From Desulfoluna sp. (GTDB lineage: Bacteria; Desulfobacterota; Desulfobacteria; Desulfobacterales; Desulfolunaceae), in assembly GCF_030145185.1 (NCBI RefSeq), contig NZ_JAQYWB010000017.1, positions 1 through 64,000 on the forward strand: a stretch of DNA of 64,000 nt, given 5' to 3'. Position 1 is the first letter of the stretch. Every line of letters begins with the position of its first letter. A model generated the notes under the pieces. The model was not told the origin of the DNA. It did no database searches and saw only the letters and a list, made by a program, of their open reading frames with translations. Positions 52,359 to 61,241 of the stretch are shown here, in pieces. The position numbers and the translations under genes were made by a program.

Positions 52359-52655
52359 CTACATCATCGTTCGTGCAATGTGATAAAGGGAATCCACCAC
52401 AAAAATTTTCAAAAAATAGACCGCCGCGATCACTGCCAGAGGAGAGAGATCGATGCCGCCCATATAAGGAATTTTTGAACGTACGCGATACAGCACCGGC
52501 TCGGTTGCATTATGGATAAAACGGACAATGGGATTGTAAGGATCCGGGCTGACCCATGACAGAACGGCACGGGCAATCACGACGATCAGATAAAGGCTCA
52601 GGGCCATGTCAAGGACCACGGCCATCGCTTTGATAAAGTTAGCTAATATAAACAT
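52359..52655 (-). CDS. YggT family membrane protein
   Basis: This 98-residue protein has two membrane helices (LYLIVVIARAVLSWV and the C-terminal LSPLAVIAAVYFLKIFVVDS) with the family motif SWVSPDPYNPIVRFIHNATE. YggT proteins are small integral membrane proteins, often near proC and division or osmotic-stress genes. Here proC is divergent, 231 bp away. The function is not firmly known. Confidence 0.88.
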   Translation of the reverse strand: MFILANFIKAMAVVLDMALSLYLIVVIARAVLSWVSPDPYNPIVRFIHNATEPVLYRVRSKIPYMGGIDLSPLAVIAAVYFLKIFVVDSLYHIARTMM

Positions 52656-52886
52656 TTCTAATTAAAAATACCTTTCCAAAAAGCCTCAAACAAGAGAAGA
52701 CCCCTCAAGGGGGCCACGCGAATAGATATTCTGATAAAAATATGTTATATACCGGCGATAAGTCAAGATATTTTGTCCGAAAATACCGAGCTTCACCGCT
52801 GCATTGCGCCCCATGAAGCACCGGTTTTTCCTTGGGATTCTCATCCATCCCCCACCCAAAAGTCCCCTCTTTTAAGGAGCCGTTCC

Positions 52887-53750
52887 ATGAGCGCATCAGA
52901 TATCCGCATTGGCTTTATCGGAGCAGGAAACATGGCCGAGGCCATGGCGGGAGCCCTGATCTCCTCTGGAAAAGTACAGAGCAGGCAGCTCACCCTCTGC
53001 GATATCCGAAAAGACCGACTCACCTATCTCGAAACCCAATACAACGTCCACACCGCAGACTCAGCCGCTGAAACCTTTGAGAAAGCCACCACCGTCATCC
53101 TGGCTGTCAAGCCCCAGGGCATGGCCCCCCTCTTGAAAGAACTGAGCGAAAAAGGCCTCAACAACACCCAGGAACGCAAACAGATCATCACCATTGCCGC
53201 AGGACTTCCCCTCTCCTTTTACGAAGAGATCCTCTATGCGGGAATCACCGACCAGTGCGCCGCACGCCTGCCGATCCTACGCGTCATGCCCAACACCCCC
53301 GCCCTCGTCCTTGCCGGGATGTCGGGACTCTGCGGCAACCGGCACACAACACCGGACGACATGGATCTCGCCGAAGCCATCCTCTCTTCCATGGGAGAGG
53401 TCCTGCGGGTTGCCGAAGGCCAGATGGATGCCGTCACCGCCGTCTCCGGGTCCGGGCCCGCCTACTTCTTCTACGTGGTGGAGGCCATGGTCAACACGGC
53501 CAAAGAGATGGGATTTGAAAACGATGACGCCAAACAGCTCGCCCTTGCGACCATCCACGGAGCCGCCAAGTTGCTTCTTTCCAGCAACGAAGAGCCTGAA
53601 GCCCTCCGTCGAAAGGTCACCTCACCGGGAGGCACCACCGAAGCGGCCATCAACGAGATGATCGCCCAAAACGTGGCCGAAGGGATCCGGGAAGGCATGC
53701 TCGCAGCGGCCCGCCGATCCCGAGAGCTGAAAGATGCCCTCGTAAAGTAA
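52887..53750 (+). CDS. proC: Pyrroline-5-carboxylate reductase ProC
   Basis: I start at the ATG at 52887, 7 bp after AAGGAG; the frame is open further upstream without similarity. The 287-residue enzyme has the Rossmann motif IGFIGAGNMAEAMAGAL, AVKPQGMAPLL, RVMPNTPALV and the C-terminal GSGPAYFFYVVEAMVNTAKE, KVTSPGGTTEAAINEM. It reduces pyrroline-5-carboxylate to proline with NAD(P)H. It is not near the hydroxyproline-type regulon, so a link is only metabolic. Confidence 0.96.
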   Translation: MSASDIRIGFIGAGNMAEAMAGALISSGKVQSRQLTLCDIRKDRLTYLETQYNVHTADSAAETFEKATTVILAVKPQGMAPLLKELSEKGLNNTQERKQIITIAAGLPLSFYEEILYAGITDQCAARLPILRVMPNTPALVLAGMSGLCGNRHTTPDDMDLAEAILSSMGEVLRVAEGQMDAVTAVSGSGPAYFFYVVEAMVNTAKEMGFENDDAKQLALATIHGAAKLLLSSNEEPEALRRKVTSPGGTTEAAINEMIAQNVAEGIREGMLAAARRSRELKDALVK

Positions 53751-54052
53751 AGGACGGAGCCCCCCCTACTCTATAAAGCTCTTTTCATCCATCGTACCGA
53801 GGCATCCTCCGGTCTAAGCCGGGGAGGCCTCGGCGGTGCCTTCTCCCATCCCTTAAAACCAAAAACACCGCCCAGAGAGAACCCGGCGAGACGCGATTCA
53901 CCCCGCATCACCAAGCCTCTCCTTGATTTTCCACAGGGATAACGCGGCTCTTTGTTGCCAAATCGTCCCGCACTCTATATGATCCCCGGACCAAATCAAA
54001 CCTGTTCACACGCCTTTCTTATTGTTTTAAAAGGAACTCCGGGAGATCGAGC
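53751..54052. other. Gap without gene between proC and symporter gene
   Basis: About 300 bp with no open frame that looks like protein and no strong hairpin. It presumably holds the terminator of proC and the promoter of the symporter gene, but I cannot point to either. Confidence 0.5.
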
Positions 54053-55486
54053 ATGGGATTCAAAGTGGCTGTCATCGCCGTTTATGCCGCCGTCATCGCC
54101 TTTGTCGGCATCATCAACCTCAAAAGAAGCAGCTCCTTCGGGGACTTTTTCCTCGGCGGACGGGCCATCGGCCCGTGGATGAGCGCCTTTACCTATGCCA
54201 CCTCTTACTTCTCCGCCGTGCTCTTCATCGGCTTTGCCGGAAAAATTGGGTGGGGCTTTGGCTACTCCGGACTCTGGATCGCCTTGGGAAACGCCTTTAT
54301 CGGGGTTCTGGCGGTCTGGTATTTTATGGGAAGCCGCATCCGCAGCATGACCGAAGAACTGTGCGTCCACACCATGCCCGAATTTTTCGAAGTGCGCTAC
54401 CAGAGCCCAGCCTTCAAGCTCCTCTCCTCCTGCGCCGTCTTCGTCTTTTTCATCCCTTACACCTCGGCGGTGTTTATGGGCTTGAGTTACCTTTTTCAGT
54501 CTAACTTTGGCCTGCCCTACACCCTGGCCCTGACGCTCATGGGTGGATTTACCGCCCTTTACATGAGCATGGGCGGGTACCGGGCCATGGCCTCCCTGGA
54601 CGTGCTTTTCGGGATCATAATGATCGCCGGGGTCTTGACCCTTCTCGTGTTCACCCTCAAGGCCGGTGGCGGCTTCTCACACCTCACCGCCTCCCTGACC
54701 GCTGTGGACCCCAAGCTCACCGCACCGGTGGGGCCTCCGGGCGCCTGGCCCCTCTTCTGCCTGATTTTTTTAACCAGCGCGGCCCCTTTCTGCATGCCCC
54801 AGCTGGTACAGAAATTCTACGCCATCCGGGATGATCGCGCCATCAAGGTGGGCATGGTTGCCTCGACCTTTTTCGCACTTCTGATCGGTGGGATCGCCTA
54901 CTTCACCGGCGCCACGGCCCGCGTCTTCCTCACCCCGGGAAACACCCCTGGAGCCTTTCATAACGGAAAACCTCTCTTCGATGCCCTGATGCCCGAGCTC
55001 CTGGCCAACGTGATCCCGGACTCCCTGTCGGTTCTCATGCTGCTGCTCGTCCTCTCCGCCTCCATGAGCACCCTGGCGGCCCTGGTGCTGATCTCAAGCT
55101 CCTCCCTGGTCAAAGACATCTATCAAGGCTTCATTAACAAAGACGCCTCCGAAAAAAGCCTTACCCGATTCATGCGCGGCGCCAGCATCTTCTTTGTGGT
55201 CATCTCGGTGGCCCTGGCCTGGATGCGCCCCGCCACCATCGTGGCTATCCTCGGCATCTCATGGGGCGCCATCGGCTCGCTCTTCCTCGGCCCCTTCGTC
55301 TGGGGGCTCTTTGTTAAGGGGCACCCCGTCCACGGTAGAGGCGCCATGGCCTCGGCCCTTTTATCCCTTACCCTCTGTCTCGGCCTCTACGCCACCGGCA
55401 CCCCCTCACCGGAAGCCGGAACGATTGGCATGCTCTGCTCCCTGGCCTCCACCCCCCTGATGGGCATGATTCTCCCTGAAAAATAA
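54053..55486 (+). CDS. Sodium:solute symporter family protein
   Basis: This 477-residue transporter has about 13 membrane segments and the SSS layout: SSSFGDFFLGGRAIGPWMSA, TYATSYFSAVLFIGFAGKIG, GFTALYMSMGGYRAMASLDV and PQLVQKFYAIRDDRAIKVGM, which resembles the family's RxxAA-like region. SSS carriers import proline, pantothenate, sugars or other solutes with Na+. The substrate is undetermined; proC lies upstream but separated by a gap. A terminator follows. Confidence 0.88.
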   Translation: MGFKVAVIAVYAAVIAFVGIINLKRSSSFGDFFLGGRAIGPWMSAFTYATSYFSAVLFIGFAGKIGWGFGYSGLWIALGNAFIGVLAVWYFMGSRIRSMTEELCVHTMPEFFEVRYQSPAFKLLSSCAVFVFFIPYTSAVFMGLSYLFQSNFGLPYTLALTLMGGFTALYMSMGGYRAMASLDVLFGIIMIAGVLTLLVFTLKAGGGFSHLTASLTAVDPKLTAPVGPPGAWPLFCLIFLTSAAPFCMPQLVQKFYAIRDDRAIKVGMVASTFFALLIGGIAYFTGATARVFLTPGNTPGAFHNGKPLFDALMPELLANVIPDSLSVLMLLLVLSASMSTLAALVLISSSSLVKDIYQGFINKDASEKSLTRFMRGASIFFVVISVALAWMRPATIVAILGISWGAIGSLFLGPFVWGLFVKGHPVHGRGAMASALLSLTLCLGLYATGTPSPEAGTIGMLCSLASTPLMGMILPEK

Positions 55487-55495
55487 TAAAAGCGT

Positions 55496-55519
55496 GCCTC
55501 CGGCAAACCCGCCGGAGGC
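55496..55519 (+). terminator. Hairpin terminator after the symporter gene
   Basis: GCCTCCGGC (55496-55504) pairs with GCCGGAGGC (55511-55519) around AAACCC, followed by CGCATTTCTC. The U tract is short but position and stem strength fit a terminator. Confidence 0.65.
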
Positions 55520-55641
55520 CGCATTTCTCATCCCCATTCCTTCTTTACCTCCCCCCGCACGCATGGTATGACGGACAATAACCCTTCTCAAGCGGACCCT
55601 CAATCCCCCATGATCCTTCACTTTTCACCTCAGGAGGCGCC

Positions 55642-56568
55642 ATGATCGAGACCTTCTCCCCCTTTGCCGTCAAAGACGACACCCTTTTTCTCACTCACTG
55701 GTACCCGGAAGACAAACCGCTCGCCGCCACCGTGGTCATCGCCCATGGTATGGCAGAACACACGGGCCGATACAGGGAATTTGCCGAGCGCCTGACAGAA
55801 AATGGCTTTTCCGTCTTCGCCACCGACCACAGAGGCCACGGGCGAAGCGTTCCCGAAGGAGGGACCTTCGGCCATTTCAGTGACAAAGGAGGATGGGACC
55901 TGGCCGTCGCCGACCTGGGCGCCGTGGTCTCCCATGCCGCAGCATCCCATCCGGGTCTGCCCATTTTTATCTATGGACACTCCATGGGTTCCTTTCTGGC
56001 CAGAGATCTCATCGCGAACCCCACACCGCCCCTTGCCGGGGCAGTGATCAGCGGCACCGCAACCCTGCCCGCCTTTGTGGCGGCCACGGGAAAACTTCTG
56101 GCCGGTCTCCACGCAAAAATTTCAGGCCCCCGTGCCCCGAGCCTGTTCATGGACCACTTCAGCTTCGGCGCCTACAACCTCTGCTTTTTTCCCGCACGGA
56201 CCCCCTTTGACTGGCTCTGCAGCGCCCCGGAACGTGTGGACAGCTACATAGAGGACCCGCTCTGCGGTTACATCTCGACAGCCGCCCTTTTCAGAGACAT
56301 GAACGAAGCCCTCCTCCGCATCGGGCAGAGGTCTCACATCGAAAAAGCCCCCGCGGACCTGCCGATCCTGCTTCTGGCAGGTAGAAAAGACCCCGTCGGC
56401 ATGATGGGACGTTCGGCCTCAAGCCTTGCCGCCCGATACCTTGCCGCGGGCATCCGGGATGTCGAAGCCATCCTGTACGAGGGCGCCCGCCACGAACTCT
56501 TCGGTGAACCCGTAAAAGAGACCGTCTACACCGACATCATTGACTGGATGAAGCACAGGCTCTCCTGA
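55642..56568 (+). CDS. Alpha/beta hydrolase, monoglyceride-lipase-like
   Basis: This 308-residue serine hydrolase has VVIAHGMAEHTGRYREFAER, FATDHRGHGRSVP and the nucleophile elbow GHSMGS (Ser near 114). Late in the chain lie an Asp-containing LLAGRKDPVGMMG and a His in YEGARHELFGEPVK. The pattern is that of lysophospholipase/monoacylglycerol lipase (PldB-like, Hydrolase_4). It should cleave lipid-type esters in the cytoplasm. A GGAGG-like site precedes the start, and a second hydrolase gene follows 39 bp later, probably in one operon. Confidence 0.88.
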   Translation: MIETFSPFAVKDDTLFLTHWYPEDKPLAATVVIAHGMAEHTGRYREFAERLTENGFSVFATDHRGHGRSVPEGGTFGHFSDKGGWDLAVADLGAVVSHAAASHPGLPIFIYGHSMGSFLARDLIANPTPPLAGAVISGTATLPAFVAATGKLLAGLHAKISGPRAPSLFMDHFSFGAYNLCFFPARTPFDWLCSAPERVDSYIEDPLCGYISTAALFRDMNEALLRIGQRSHIEKAPADLPILLLAGRKDPVGMMGRSASSLAARYLAAGIRDVEAILYEGARHELFGEPVKETVYTDIIDWMKHRLS

Positions 56569-56607
56569 GAACCCTTCGTCCCTCCCCCCCCACAAAAAGG
56601 AGTCGCC

Positions 56608-57363
56608 ATGATCACATCACGCATCAACGGGTTTGGTTTTCTTGCCGGCCAGGCGCAGCCCGACCCAAAACAAAAAAATCTTCTCTTCATCCATGGCGCC
56701 GGCCAAAACAGCCATTTCTGGAGCCATCAGGTGAAGGGCCTGGCCCCCCACGTCAACACCTTTGCCCTGGACCTTCCCGGCCACCATCGAAGTGATGGCC
56801 CCCTGCACACAACGGTCCCCGACATGGCCCAAGCCGTCCTTAACTTCATGGATGCCGCCGGGCTCCCCTCCGTCATCCCCTGCGGCCTCAGCATGGGAGG
56901 AGCCATCGTCCTTCAATTGCTCCTGGATCACCCAACCCGGTTTCCCGAAGCCATCCTTGCCAATACCGGGGCGCGACTGAGGGTCCTGCCTGACATTCTC
57001 GAGGCCGTTCAAACGAACTACCCGGCCTATCTCAAAGCCATGTTTCACTTTGCCATCCCCCCGGCCAAGCGAACACCGAGGGTCGAAGACATCCTTTCTG
57101 CCGCCACAGAAAAAAACAATGATCCGGCCCTCGCCGACTTGAAAGCCTGTGATATCTTTGATGTCATGCCTCGTCTTTCCGAAATTCAAAGCCGGGTCCT
57201 TGTCATAACAGCAGAAAAAGATATCTCAACACCTCTAAAGTACGGACGCCTTTTAAGCGATAAGATAGTCAACGCTTCTCTAATTATGATTCAAGGGTGT
57301 GGCCACTTCTCTCCCATTGAATCACCCGAAGAGTTTAACGAAAAAATAGTGGCTTTTTTTTGA
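56608..57363 (+). CDS. Alpha/beta hydrolase
   Basis: This 251-residue alpha/beta hydrolase has LLFIHGAGQNSHFWSHQVKG, FALDLPGHHRSDG, the nucleophile elbow GLSMGGAI with Ser near 95, Asp in VITAEKDISTP and His in GCGHFSPIESPEEF. The catalytic triad is complete. The substrate is unknown; the gene probably shares a transcript with the upstream lipase-like gene. It is unrelated in detail to that neighbour, so this is not a simple duplication. Confidence 0.88.
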   Translation: MITSRINGFGFLAGQAQPDPKQKNLLFIHGAGQNSHFWSHQVKGLAPHVNTFALDLPGHHRSDGPLHTTVPDMAQAVLNFMDAAGLPSVIPCGLSMGGAIVLQLLLDHPTRFPEAILANTGARLRVLPDILEAVQTNYPAYLKAMFHFAIPPAKRTPRVEDILSAATEKNNDPALADLKACDIFDVMPRLSEIQSRVLVITAEKDISTPLKYGRLLSDKIVNASLIMIQGCGHFSPIESPEEFNEKIVAFF

Positions 57364-57503
57364 TGGCAACCTAAAAGGCAGGCCAGACAGCCTGGCAAGC
57401 GATTGTGCTGCCCCACCGCCCCCCAGTTATGGGGGACAAAAGTGGGGACCTCGAGCCTTTTCGACGTCATCATTTTTTTGATCAGTTTGGAGTGTTCGAG
57501 TCA

Positions 57504-58499
57504 ATGAAAGTCACATGCAGCGGATGCGGTAAAAGCTATAACGTGGATGATTCAAAAATCCCCGAAGGGCGTCGAATCGAAACCCCCTGCCCGGGATGCA
57601 AGACCCCCATCGTGGTGGAAAAGGGTGCGACAGCAGCCCCCAGCGGTCTGCCCATGCAAGGGGATGCCCTGCTTAAAAAAATCGTTAAAGAATCGAAGGC
57701 CCTGCCTCCCATGCCTGAAGTCATGGGGCGCGCCATCGCCGTCTTAAGCGACGAGACCTGCGGTTTCAATGAAATAGGCGAGGTGATCAAAACCGACCAG
57801 GCCCTGGCCACCCGCGTCCTGAAAATTGCGAACTCCGCTTACTACAGTCTAAGCGTTCCTGTCTCTACGGTGAAGCAGGCTGCCGCCATTATGGGCTGCC
57901 AGGCCATCGCCGATCTGATCACCGTGGTCAGCACCTCGAAAATGCTGGGAAAAAATCTGACCGGTTACCGGCTCTCCTCACACGATATATGGGGACACAG
58001 CCTCGCCTGTGCCTACACCTCACGCCTCATCGCCGAGGCGAAGGCCCCCACCCTTGCCAATGACGCCTTCAACGCCGGGTTGATTCACGACTCTGGCCTC
58101 CTCATGCTCGACCCCTTTATCAGCATGATCAAGCCGGCCTTTAACGAAGCGATGAAGGAGAGCAGCGCCACCTTCTGTGACGCCGAAAAAAAACTCTTCG
58201 GCTTCACCCACGCGGAAGTCGCAGGTCTCTTCTTCCAAAAATGGAACCTACCCAGGATCCAGACCGAAGCGATCCGCCTCCAGCACACCCCCGAGGAGGG
58301 CAACAGCCCCCTGGCCCACATCATTCATGTGGCGGACATCATCGCCATGCGGATCATGGGAAGCCCCGACCCCACAGGCGCCCACAGCCGCATCAACCCC
58401 CACGCGGTTCAGGAACTCAGCCTCACCCCCGAAGAAATGGAAGAGATCGGCGCCAAAGCCAAGCTGGCGGTGGACTCCGTCACCCAATCGCTGTCCTGA
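57504..58499 (+). CDS. Zinc-ribbon HDOD-domain signalling protein
   Basis: I start at the ATG at 57504 (331 residues), 11 bp after GGAG, because the MJ0042 zinc ribbon begins there (CSGCGKSYN...TPCPGCKTPI, residues 4-34). An HDOD domain follows (around 65-270): ALPPMPEVMGRAIAVLSDET, DQALATRVLKIANSAYYSLS, FNAGLIHDSGLLMLDPFI. HDOD proteins are non-catalytic HD relatives in bacterial signalling and cell-cycle control. The zinc ribbon is like that of the receiver protein at 49322-49990. A tRNA gene follows. Confidence 0.88.
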   Translation: MKVTCSGCGKSYNVDDSKIPEGRRIETPCPGCKTPIVVEKGATAAPSGLPMQGDALLKKIVKESKALPPMPEVMGRAIAVLSDETCGFNEIGEVIKTDQALATRVLKIANSAYYSLSVPVSTVKQAAAIMGCQAIADLITVVSTSKMLGKNLTGYRLSSHDIWGHSLACAYTSRLIAEAKAPTLANDAFNAGLIHDSGLLMLDPFISMIKPAFNEAMKESSATFCDAEKKLFGFTHAEVAGLFFQKWNLPRIQTEAIRLQHTPEEGNSPLAHIIHVADIIAMRIMGSPDPTGAHSRINPHAVQELSLTPEEMEEIGAKAKLAVDSVTQSLS

Positions 58500-58745
58500 T
58501 CGCCGATTCCTCGCCGATGGAAAAAACAGCCGTCCCATGAAAAAAAATACATCTCGCTCTCCTGCCGCCCAACCTGCCGGGAGAGCGAGAGATTTGACCG
58601 GCCCTCTCTTTTGCGCCAGGGCAAAGGATGCGTCCTTTGAAAATTTCCAATTGACAGACCCACCCCGTTTTCCTTATGTAAGGGCCACGGAACGCAACAC
58701 AGCTTGTGATCCCATCCCACGAAGGTTTTTCCTTCATCCGATTTT

Positions 58746-58821
58746 GGGGCTGTAGCTCAGCTGGGAGAGCGCATGACTGGCAGTCATGAGGTCAGGGGTT
58801 CGATCCCCCTCAGCTCCACCA
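58746..58821 (+). tRNA. tRNA-Ala (anticodon GGC)
   Basis: A 76-nt cloverleaf with acceptor stem GGGGCTG/CAGCTCC, D arm GCTCAGCTGGGAGAGC, anticodon loop CTGGCAG (anticodon GGC) and T arm AGGGGTTCGATCCCCCT. The 3' CCA is encoded (58819-58821). It reads GCC and GCU codons. Confidence 0.97.
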
Positions 58822-58830
58822 CAATTAAAA

Positions 58831-58860
58831 AACCCGACTGATTTATCAGTCGGGTTTTTT
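58831..58860. terminator. Bidirectional terminator after tRNA-Ala
   Basis: AACCCGACTGAT (58831-58842) pairs with ATCAGTCGGGTT (58845-58856), with A residues before and six T residues after. It serves both the tRNA and the convergent ABC-permease operon. Confidence 0.93.
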
Positions 58861-58886
58861 ATTTTATCCCCTTCGGTCGCTTCTTA

Positions 58887-60053
58887 TCAGGAGGTTTCCA
58901 TCTCTTCAGACTGTCCATTCTTATAAAAAATCAACGTCGCCAACACAAAATAGACCAGGCACAACCCAGCCAGAACCTGCACATCCAGCAAAACATCCCC
59001 CAGGGTGGATCCCATCGTGGCGATGCGCATAAAGCCATCAATCCCGGCGGTTCCGGGAATCGCCAGAGAGAGGACCCGCAGCAGGGAAGGGATGGACTCC
59101 ACCGGCCAGGAAATCCCGGAGAGGAAGACCATCGGAAGCGAGGTAAAGAGCAGCATGAACAGGCTGTTCTCTCTGTGCTGGAAACAGGCAGACAGGGCCA
59201 ACGCCAAAAGAATCACCGCGGTCAAAAACACCCCCATGAAAATCATCATGTCAAAGACCGCCCCCCGTTCGACAAAGTCGTAGAAACGGTGCAGGACGCC
59301 AAAATAGAACAGGGCGTGAATGCTGTAGAGCAGCAGATACGCGGCGACCTTGGCAGAGACCATGGACACGGCACCTGACAGCCCCGGGGAAGCCACAAAC
59401 CAGGATCGATCCCCGGCCTCCCGTCGTCCTCCGGCCACCATGCCCACGCCGAGAAAAAGGGTCTGATGGAGAATCAGGATAAAGACCATGGGGACGATAT
59501 AGGTTCCATAGCCGCCCGAGGGGTTAAAAAGCTGGGTCACCTGCAACGGCAGGGGGTCCATGGCCGCCATGGCCGCCCCCTCGCTCATGCCTTTTGCGCG
59601 GAACCGCTTGATCTCGATCCCGGCGGCCAGGGTCCTCACCGTGGTAAGAAGCCCGGTGGTCACCTGACGGTAGGTAAAAAAGCAGGTGGCATCAATCCAC
59701 ACGGAAAGCTCCACCTTCCCCCCCTTCAGCACCCTTTTCTCAAAATCGCCGGGGATAAGCAGAATCGCCTGCACCTCCCCCTTCTCGCAAAGGCTTTTCG
59801 CCTCATCAAAGGAGAGGGCCCGCCGGGTCACCCGGGACCGATCCCCGGCATCCACCATGCGAATCAGCTGGCGGGAGAGGCTGGTCTGATCCTGATCCAC
59901 CACGACCACCGGCACATTGTTCTGCACCTCCGGAGAGTACGGGTAAGGGTAAAAAAAAGCATAAATAAACACAGAACCAAACAAAACCAGCCGGCAGCTG
60001 GTATCCCCCAGAGCCAGTCTCAGCTCCTGGGCAATCAATCGAAACCAGTTCAT
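58887..60053 (-). CDS. ABC-2 type permease 1
   Basis: I start at the ATG at 60053, behind GGAGGGG and overlapping the upstream stop by 4 bp, giving 388 residues. The layout is that of ABC-2/YhbR-like exporters: an N-terminal helix (VLFGSVFIYAFFYPYPYSPE), a large periplasmic domain (VPVVVVDQDQTSLSRQLIRM, CFFTYRQVTTGLLTTVR), then about five membrane helices (MFVFLILHQ-type region TYIVPMVFILILHQ; MVFLSGISWPVESIP). It should work as a heterodimer with permease 2 to export a drug, lipid or polymer. Confidence 0.88.
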   Translation of the reverse strand: MNWFRLIAQELRLALGDTSCRLVLFGSVFIYAFFYPYPYSPEVQNNVPVVVVDQDQTSLSRQLIRMVDAGDRSRVTRRALSFDEAKSLCEKGEVQAILLIPGDFEKRVLKGGKVELSVWIDATCFFTYRQVTTGLLTTVRTLAAGIEIKRFRAKGMSEGAAMAAMDPLPLQVTQLFNPSGGYGTYIVPMVFILILHQTLFLGVGMVAGGRREAGDRSWFVASPGLSGAVSMVSAKVAAYLLLYSIHALFYFGVLHRFYDFVERGAVFDMMIFMGVFLTAVILLALALSACFQHRENSLFMLLFTSLPMVFLSGISWPVESIPSLLRVLSLAIPGTAGIDGFMRIATMGSTLGDVLLDVQVLAGLCLVYFVLATLIFYKNGQSEEMETS

Positions 60054-61240
60054 GCCACCCCTCCTGCCGTGGTCAATGCCACATTCTTCGCAGACAACCG
60101 GAAGGTAAGCCGGCACCAGGCCACACCGCCGCAGAGAACCACAATCCAGACAAGCGCCCCCAAGGTGCCCAGGGACTGTGCGGGAGCAAGCCCCCTCACC
60201 GTCTGTTCATTAATCAGCCGCACCACATACGTCAGGGGCAGCACATCGTGCCAGAGGCGAGCCGCCAGGGGCATGGCCGCGCTGGGAAAGGTCACCCCGG
60301 CAAAGACAAAGGAGGAGCTGGCATAAAAACTCGTAAAGCTGGCCGCCTGGGCCATCTCCCCGGTAAAGGCCACAAAAAGAAGAGCCACCGACTGACACGC
60401 CATGACATAAAGCGGCATACCGACCATCAGCGCCCTTGGGTCCTGGGGCTTCGGCAAATCCATCGAGCCGAAAAAGAGCACCAGAATGCCCCACCCCATC
60501 AGGGTAAACCAGAGGGTATGGGGCAGCAGCTTGCCCAGAAGCGCTAGGTGAATGTTCCCCCCCGCTGCCTCAAGCCAGGAGTCCACGCGCTGCCGTTTAA
60601 TCTCCCCCCCCACGGCCCAGACCGTGGCACACATGATAAATATTTTCATCAGAAACGGGCAGAGGGATGAATGAAGAAACCAGCGATAATCGAGGTGGGG
60701 GTTAAACAGAACCTTGCGGTTGATGTGAATGCCGCTCGTCCGCTCCCGGGATCGGGTTTCGGGCACGCCCTGGGCCTGTGTCACCCGAAGCTTCATGCCC
60801 GTCGACGCCGCGGAATAGACCTCACTCATGGACCGCGTCAACAGCCCTGCGGCGAGCATCAGCTGGTTGTTGAGATAAAACCGTGAGGCCGGAGCCCCAC
60901 CGGCCAGAAGGGTCCGCTCCATGTGTTCGGGAAGAACGAGAAGCCCGTAAGCGGTTCCGGATAAAATCGCCTGCCGGCCAGCGGCAAGATCCGGCACCGG
61001 CATCACCGACATATCCGGGGTGGCCTCCACCATCCGAACGATGGAGCGAGAAAGCCCAGACCGGTCCATATCGCACACAGCCACCGGAAGATTTTCCGGG
61101 CTCCCCTGATAAAAAAGGGCGGTAAACAGCCCGATGCCAATGAGAGGAATAAACAAAAGCATCAGGCGCATCAGCCTTCCGGAGACCATGGCGGAGACTT
61201 CGCGCGCCATCACCCGTAATAAACTCTTCGCACCATCCAT
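60050..61240 (-). CDS. ABC-2 type permease 2
   Basis: This 396-residue paralogue of permease 1 shares the layout: first helix (LMLLFIPLIGIGLFTALFYQ), periplasmic domain with NLPVAVCDMDRSGLSRSIVR, and C-terminal helices (WFTLMGWGILVLFFG; SSFVFAGVTFPSAAMP). The motif VAVCDMDRSGLSR mirrors VVVVDQDQTSLSR of permease 1. It starts 1 bp after the HlyD stop, so it is tightly coupled to the periplasmic adaptor. Confidence 0.88.
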   Translation of the reverse strand: MDGAKSLLRVMAREVSAMVSGRLMRLMLLFIPLIGIGLFTALFYQGSPENLPVAVCDMDRSGLSRSIVRMVEATPDMSVMPVPDLAAGRQAILSGTAYGLLVLPEHMERTLLAGGAPASRFYLNNQLMLAAGLLTRSMSEVYSAASTGMKLRVTQAQGVPETRSRERTSGIHINRKVLFNPHLDYRWFLHSSLCPFLMKIFIMCATVWAVGGEIKRQRVDSWLEAAGGNIHLALLGKLLPHTLWFTLMGWGILVLFFGSMDLPKPQDPRALMVGMPLYVMACQSVALLFVAFTGEMAQAASFTSFYASSSFVFAGVTFPSAAMPLAARLWHDVLPLTYVVRLINEQTVRGLAPAQSLGTLGALVWIVVLCGGVAWCRLTFRLSAKNVALTTAGGVA

Positions 61241-61241
61241 G

